A stretch of 64,000 bases of DNA, from positions 23,738 to 87,737 of the forward strand of contig JBGCET010000013.1 of the NCBI GenBank assembly GCA_045106555.1. Reading direction: 5' to 3'. Numbering within the stretch: position 1 is the first letter of the stretch; each line of letters starts with the position of its first letter. A model generated the notes under the pieces. It searched no databases. It was not told the DNA's origin and was given only the letters and a program-made list of their open reading frames with translations. This document shows positions 59,850 through 64,000 of this stretch, piece after piece. The DNA is from JANQOZ01 sp045106555. GTDB taxonomy: Bacteria > Pseudomonadota > Gammaproteobacteria > Xanthomonadales > SZUA-38. A program made the translations under genes and the position numbers.

Positions 59850-62713
59850 GGTTGGCTTCCTCCACGAACGAGTCGCACCGGCCGATGGGTCGACTTGTCT
59901 GTTGCGCGAACCGTGTCGGCCGCGTTTGAACTGGTTCGGCCAGCCACGGACCAGGCCTGATTTGGGTCGGCAGCGGTTACGGCATTCGTCCAGGTAATGG
60001 GCGCAAATGCATTGCTGAAAACGTTTTGGTGCATAGCCAATTGGTTCGTGTCTAGATTTAACAAGGTGAACGCTTCCTCTACGGACGGCAGCCGCCAGTC
60101 GGTAAAGCCGCAAAGCGCCTCCTCATTGACCCGTTGTACAAAGGTAGCGGTATCACACTGCATGGGCTCGTACACTTCGCAGGCACTGCCGGTGGCTGGG
60201 TTGGTGGGATCTCCGCAATTGACTGTGTCCCAACACATGTCGCCACCGAGTGCGGGTTTGGTGCCGGCGATGCCGCCGTCGTTGACCCCACTATCGTTCA
60301 CCCAGACGTAGTCCCAGTACACGTAGTGCAGGTCTCTTGGGGAGTTTTGATTTTTGTCTTCCCACACCAGCCCGGTAACCTCATCTCTTAAACAGCTGAC
60401 CTCTTCCGGGAAGGCATTGTCGGGCAGTTCATTGCCGTCAATATCCAGCTTGGTAAAGGAAAACCCCGCGTGGCCATCCACGTCGTCGTTCTGGGTCACG
60501 TCGAGCCCCAGGTCGCCGTCCTGATTGGGCAACCCAGCGATTGGACAAACCTCCTCGGCGGCACTGGTGAAGTTCAGGCAATAGTCGGTGCCGGTGTCGT
60601 TCACCGCTGCCATAGTGCCAGGACCATCATCATCAATAATCAGCGTGCGCGCGCGGGCGACGCCCAGCCGCGCGTTGCCCACCACATTGCTCAGATCAAC
60701 AAAGAAATCTTCTTCATTTTCCTCCAGGTTGTCTGACAACAAGGTCACCGGCAGCGGCGCTACCGTTTGCCCTGGCGTTAAGGTGATCTGACCGTTGATT
60801 GCCGCAAAGTCACTGCCCGCTTCCGCGCTGCCGGCTGTGGTGGTGTAGTCCACCGTCACATCCGCACCGACCGCTCGCTCCAAAACGATTTCCAGGGCCT
60901 GAGACGGTGCCGATTCAAACGCCTGCTCTGACACTGCGGGGCGAATAGAGACCACCGGCTCATCGTCAAAAATCAGCCCAAGCTGCTGAGACTGAGCCAG
61001 CATCACGTTGCTACTAGGGTTGGACAAGGTGAGCTGGACCGACTCGCTGAAGGCGCCGTTGAATGCTGCGCCTTCCACTTCGGTATCGCCTGTCACCGTT
61101 ACCGCCACGTTGCCCAGCACATCGTCTGGCGCAATGGTTAAGGTGCCGCTGATGGGCGTAAAGTCGCTGCCCGCTTGCGCGCTGATACCGGTAACCGAAT
61201 AGTCCACAGTCACTGGCTGATCCTGGGGCTCAGATAGCAGTATGGGAAACACCAGTTGGGTCAGACCGCTGTCACCTTCAGCCACACCAGCGCGACCTAG
61301 TGTTAGCAGTGGCAACGGCGCTATGGGTGCGTCACCACTGTCGCGAACTAAACGCACAAAGGCTGGCTGAGTGCGCTGGTTGCTGGTGACCAGACCCGTT
61401 TGGAAATTCACCACCATCGCGTCCGGACGTTCGCCCATCGGCACCAAAGGTGTTGAGCTCCAGAAGAGCTCAGGCGCAGTGCCGGGAAAAGGCTGTGGTT
61501 CGATGGCGGGCGACTGGCATTCCGCCACCAGGGTCGCCAGCTCTTTGACGTTGGGCAATCGCCAGCTAGCGCCGGCGAGGGTGTTGCTGGCCGCAGCGGT
61601 TAACGCGGTAGACCAGTCATAATCGGTTTGCCCGCTGAGCTGGCAGGTATCGTCCGCCATATCGGGCGTACCGTTGTCACCCAAGGTGTACCCCAACGGG
61701 CAGCGTTGCCAGGCAAGCCCAGTGTAGACATCCACAATACTGCCATCACCCTGATCGGCGTAGCGTAGGGGGTCGAGATCTGACAGACAGAGCCGTGCAG
61801 GACTGGGCGCCGGCGTTCCTTCTGGATTAATCGTCAGCCCGCTGTCGCTGGCCAACACATCGGTCAGATTGGCCACAATAGCCTCGGCCACACCGCGGCC
61901 TTCCGCGCCCTGCTCCACCAAATACACCTCAGCCAACAAGTCCACCGAAAGCGTGTACTCAGCGCCGACACTCACGTCCGGCAAGGGGATTTCCCCGGTA
62001 TATTGGCCGGTGCTGTACATCACCGGTTCGCTGGGCAAGCCCCAGTCGAAAGCGCCAACCACGGGGCCACCAGAATCAGTGCCCGATTCCAGAGCGCCAG
62101 TGGCCGCATTGACCCGGGACACGCGCTGGGTGCGCGTCAGCGTATAGAACTTTCCAGCGCCGACGCCACCGGCCAACACGGTTTCCTGGTTCAGCACGGT
62201 GCGACACAGCGCGCCGCGTTGCCCGCCATTACCACAAACGCTAACGTCAATTTGCCAGCGTGCGAAGCTGTTGGGCGGCGCACTGGCTGTGGGCCCACCA
62301 TCGATAGTAAACAACGACTCCAACAGTAAGTCCGTTGGATGAATGGTGAATTCGGGCTGTTCGCTCGCGGTATGCTTGGTGTAACTACCACGCCACTGGG
62401 CGGTTGCCCTGCCATGCAGATTTTCGTTGACGTTGTGGTCCCCTGTGCTGGCTGAGGCGCGCACCACGCCGGTGTCATCGATATAGCTCCAAACGTCACC
62501 AAAGTGGGCCCATTGAGTGGCGGTCACATTGGCAATCTGAACAAATTCATCCAGCACAAACGGCGATTCGTCTTCGCTGACGCTGAGCAGACGTTGGCCA
62601 TCTTGGTAGAGTTGAAGCCAGCCGAACGCGGCCTGACTGCTGGGGCAGGCGGTGGTGCCCAACAAGGCTGCCAACGACAGTGCCCTAGCGCGAGTCTTGA
62701 TAAGAGTATTCAT
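59846..62713 (-). CDS. Secreted protein with two Lcl/DUF1566 domains and Calx-beta repeats
   Basis: A 955-residue protein with signal peptide (SLAALLGTTACPSSQAAF, about 12-30). The first Lcl domain (about 305-455) has LAWQRCPLGYTLGD, WRLPNVKELATLV and PAFVRLVRD. Two Calx-beta motifs follow (VTVDYSVTGISAQAGSDFTPI near 500 and VTVDYTTTAGSAEAGSDFAAI near 620), each of the calcium-binding type with DxEE near its end. A second Lcl domain (about 745-955) has GLVWEDKNQNSP, CGFTDWRLPSVEEAF and RPVRLVRG. Between them are Cys pairs. It overlaps both neighbours by 4 nt, so the three proteins are made together. Probably a surface adhesin. Confidence 0.88.
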   Translation of the reverse strand: MNTLIKTRARALSLAALLGTTACPSSQAAFGWLQLYQDGQRLLSVSEDESPFVLDEFVQIANVTATQWAHFGDVWSYIDDTGVVRASASTGDHNVNENLHGRATAQWRGSYTKHTASEQPEFTIHPTDLLLESLFTIDGGPTASAPPNSFARWQIDVSVCGNGGQRGALCRTVLNQETVLAGGVGAGKFYTLTRTQRVSRVNAATGALESGTDSGGPVVGAFDWGLPSEPVMYSTGQYTGEIPLPDVSVGAEYTLSVDLLAEVYLVEQGAEGRGVAEAIVANLTDVLASDSGLTINPEGTPAPSPARLCLSDLDPLRYADQGDGSIVDVYTGLAWQRCPLGYTLGDNGTPDMADDTCQLSGQTDYDWSTALTAAASNTLAGASWRLPNVKELATLVAECQSPAIEPQPFPGTAPELFWSSTPLVPMGERPDAMVVNFQTGLVTSNQRTQPAFVRLVRDSGDAPIAPLPLLTLGRAGVAEGDSGLTQLVFPILLSEPQDQPVTVDYSVTGISAQAGSDFTPISGTLTIAPDDVLGNVAVTVTGDTEVEGAAFNGAFSESVQLTLSNPSSNVMLAQSQQLGLIFDDEPVVSIRPAVSEQAFESAPSQALEIVLERAVGADVTVDYTTTAGSAEAGSDFAAINGQITLTPGQTVAPLPVTLLSDNLEENEEDFFVDLSNVVGNARLGVARARTLIIDDDGPGTMAAVNDTGTDYCLNFTSAAEEVCPIAGLPNQDGDLGLDVTQNDDVDGHAGFSFTKLDIDGNELPDNAFPEEVSCLRDEVTGLVWEDKNQNSPRDLHYVYWDYVWVNDSGVNDGGIAGTKPALGGDMCWDTVNCGDPTNPATGSACEVYEPMQCDTATFVQRVNEEALCGFTDWRLPSVEEAFTLLNLDTNQLAMHQNVFSNAFAPITWTNAVTAADPNQAWSVAGRTSSNAADTVRATDKSTHRPVRLVRGGSQP

Positions 62714-64000
62714 TGGTCGTCTCCTGCTACCAGGCGGATGAACAGCGCGTCACCGTGAAGATTGATGTCGCTAGAGCCTTGGGTGAAATCCACCACCGTG
62801 ATGCCGACGGCACCCAGAACTGGCTGTGAGGTCCAGTAGCGACTATCCAGCGTATTGGGAAAGTAGTTCAGGTCGATTCGCGGCGAAACGCCGGCCCCGT
62901 AATGCACCAGACTGAGCAGTTCGGTGCGGGTGGGTAGTCGCCAGCGGGTAATGCCACACAGCCCGGCACCATTAACCGCAGCGATAAAGCCGCCGGTATC
63001 ACACTGCCCATCATTAAAGCACTGACCCCGGCCCTGGATACCGGCAAAGCCGCCATCAAAAAAGCCCGTGCCGTTGAACCATGAAAACGTATCGGTAGCG
63101 CCATTGAGGCCGCCGTCGGTTTTCACCTCCCAGGTCAGACCGGTGACATCGTCTCGTACACAGGACCAGGGGGTGGTTGCGTAGTCGACGGATTGATCAA
63201 CGAGCGGCACGCCAGCGCCATCAAGCTTAGTGAACTGAAAGCCGGCGGCCCCGTCGCCGTCGGCATTGCTGGTGAAGTCTCGACCGTTTTCTGCATCCTG
63301 GTTAGGGAAGAGGTCGGTGCCGGCAGCCGAATCGTTGCAGGCCAGGTCATCTTCGTCAAAAGTGGCGCAGGTAGTAATGCCCGTGTCGTTCAGGGCAGAC
63401 ACACCGGGCGTTGAGAAAAAATCGTCGTTAATCAACGTGCCGGTTGCCAAGGAGATTCCCCGAGCCACATTGGGGCCTGCCGCCAGCAGGTTGACCTGAA
63501 ACTGCTCGTTGTCTTCTACCACTGCATCACCCACACCCTGAATAACTATCTCGCCGGTTAGCGCAAATGCCGGGATGGTGACGTTAGAGGTTAGCGGCTG
63601 ATAGTCGTTGTCCGCTTCGGTGGCTGACAGGTCTGCGGTAGAAAAATCCACTTGGGTGTCGGTGCAACTCACCCGATCTAACGTCAATGGAAACTCCAGT
63701 GGGGTGGTACCACTGGCCCCTTCGTTTACCGCTACCGGGGATAAATCCACGATGGGTAGAGGATCATCGTTAGTTATGCTGCCAGCGGCAGAATCGTTGG
63801 CAAAGGCGGCGTTGGGCGTTAGCCCGGACATCCCTAAAGTGAACTGTTCGTCCGGCTCCACACAGATGTCGCCATTCACCAGCACATCCAAATTGGCCGA
63901 TGTGCTGAACGCCGGCACGGTGAGATTGCCGGCTAGCGCAGAATAATCGTCAACGGCATTGGCTGAGTCATCAGCGGTTGCGTAATCTACCTGCACGTCG
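62710..64000 (-). CDS. Secreted Calx-beta/Lcl protein, N-terminus outside the window
   Basis: An open frame of about 430 codons from the window edge to a stop at 62710; the true start lies beyond 64000, since the GTG/Met near the edge is internal to a Calx-beta repeat. It has at least two Calx-beta repeats (VDYATADDSANAVDDYSALA at the edge, VDFSTADLSATEADNDYQPL further on) and a C-terminal Lcl domain (GLTWEVKTDGGLNG, CGITRWRLPTRTELLSLV, ALFIRLVAG). It overlaps the next gene by 4 nt. It is the most upstream visible member of the coupled set. Confidence 0.88.
   Translation of the reverse strand, partial: DVQVDYATADDSANAVDDYSALAGNLTVPAFSTSANLDVLVNGDICVEPDEQFTLGMSGLTPNAAFANDSAAGSITNDDPLPIVDLSPVAVNEGASGTTPLEFPLTLDRVSCTDTQVDFSTADLSATEADNDYQPLTSNVTIPAFALTGEIVIQGVGDAVVEDNEQFQVNLLAAGPNVARGISLATGTLINDDFFSTPGVSALNDTGITTCATFDEDDLACNDSAAGTDLFPNQDAENGRDFTSNADGDGAAGFQFTKLDGAGVPLVDQSVDYATTPWSCVRDDVTGLTWEVKTDGGLNGATDTFSWFNGTGFFDGGFAGIQGRGQCFNDGQCDTGGFIAAVNGAGLCGITRWRLPTRTELLSLVHYGAGVSPRIDLNYFPNTLDSRYWTSQPVLGAVGITVVDFTQGSSDINLHGDALFIRLVAGDDQ

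Noticed and set aside
59850..60113. Extended N-terminus for the short Lcl protein
   Set aside because: The extension lies inside the upstream gene in another frame; the coupled ATG at 59849 has a good ribosome site and signal peptide.
59199..64000. Diversity-generating retroelement using the Lcl domains as variable proteins
   Set aside because: No reverse transcriptase and no template/variable repeat pair with adenine-specific differences is seen in the window. It could only be supported by sequence beyond 64000.
1..64000. tRNA, rRNA, CRISPR, IS element, prophage or toxin-antitoxin genes
   Set aside because: None recognised by eye on either strand; a covariance-model scan would be needed to exclude small RNAs.

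Overview
This 64 kb window looks like chromosome of a GC-rich free-living gammaproteobacterium on the Xanthomonadales / Wenzhouxiangella / Woeseia side of the class. This placement is an inference from gene content: a gammaproteobacterial leuS-lptE-holA-nadD-rsfS-rlmH-maf-rng-yhdP-tldD-darP-pmbA block, ECF sigma plus Ser/Thr-kinase-TPR pairs, a large TonB receptor, SorAB sulfite dehydrogenase, PilU, and secreted proteins with FG-GAP, Calx-beta and Lcl (DUF1566) domains. I saw no rRNA, tRNA, CRISPR array, transposase, integrase or phage gene.

Layout. 1-2480 (-): a large exported protein of unknown function, cut by the window edge; no ORF had been listed for it and I translated it by hand. 2.6-5.8 kb (+): short asparaginase-domain protein overlapped by a PilZ protein, etfBA, Nudix hydrolase. 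5.9-12.6 kb (+): a four-gene block of membrane Ser/Thr kinase with periplasmic repeats, exported TPR protein, outer-membrane barrel and second exported TPR protein. 12.6-17.1 kb: ETF-ubiquinone oxidoreductase (-), 3-oxoacid CoA-transferase A/B (+), TPR/TonB-C protein (+). 17.1-21.4 kb: TerC, a seven-repeat FG-GAP secreted protein ending in LFADGFEE, a frameshifted DUF1801 gene, a cluster of unusual hairpins, and a YdcZ-type transporter. 21.4-27.3 kb: TonB-dependent receptor, CadC-like regulator with a beta-propeller sensor, divergent AraC-type regulator. 27.4-30.3 kb (-): reverse-transsulfuration pair (cystathionine gamma-lyase-like and cystathionine beta-synthase), then a YdcH-like protein. 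30.6-35.5 kb: OmpA-like and DUF4398 lipoproteins (-); pilU, a cyclic-nucleotide-binding protein and sorAB (+). 35.5-38.5 kb (-): ECF sigma factor and Ser/Thr kinase. 39-42 kb (-): NfeD/SPFH pair and pmbA. 42-56 kb: the conserved housekeeping block. 56.2-59.2 kb (+): a DUF6491-like exported protein and a membrane FlgO/TPR protein. 59.2-64 kb (-): three translationally coupled secreted Lcl/Calx-beta proteins, the first one truncated by the window edge.

How the genes work together. EtfBA passes electrons from acyl-CoA dehydrogenases to the ETF-QO and so to ubiquinone, and the CoA-transferase beside it activates acetoacetate, so this part serves lipid, ketone and branched-chain catabolism. The kinase-TPR-barrel-TPR block sits between etfBA and the ETF-QO and looks like one envelope signalling or transport unit with no function I can name. 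The housekeeping block covers leucyl-tRNA charging, LPS export, DNA polymerase III loading, NAD synthesis, ribosome silencing and methylation, RNA processing, and the TldD/PmbA protease.

The most unusual non-coding feature is at 20.2-21.3 kb. Two near-perfect long hairpins with unrelated arms (31 and 34 bp) enclose 23-nt loops that are homologous to each other in opposite orientation. Two further, weaker relatives of the loop sequence lie nearby.
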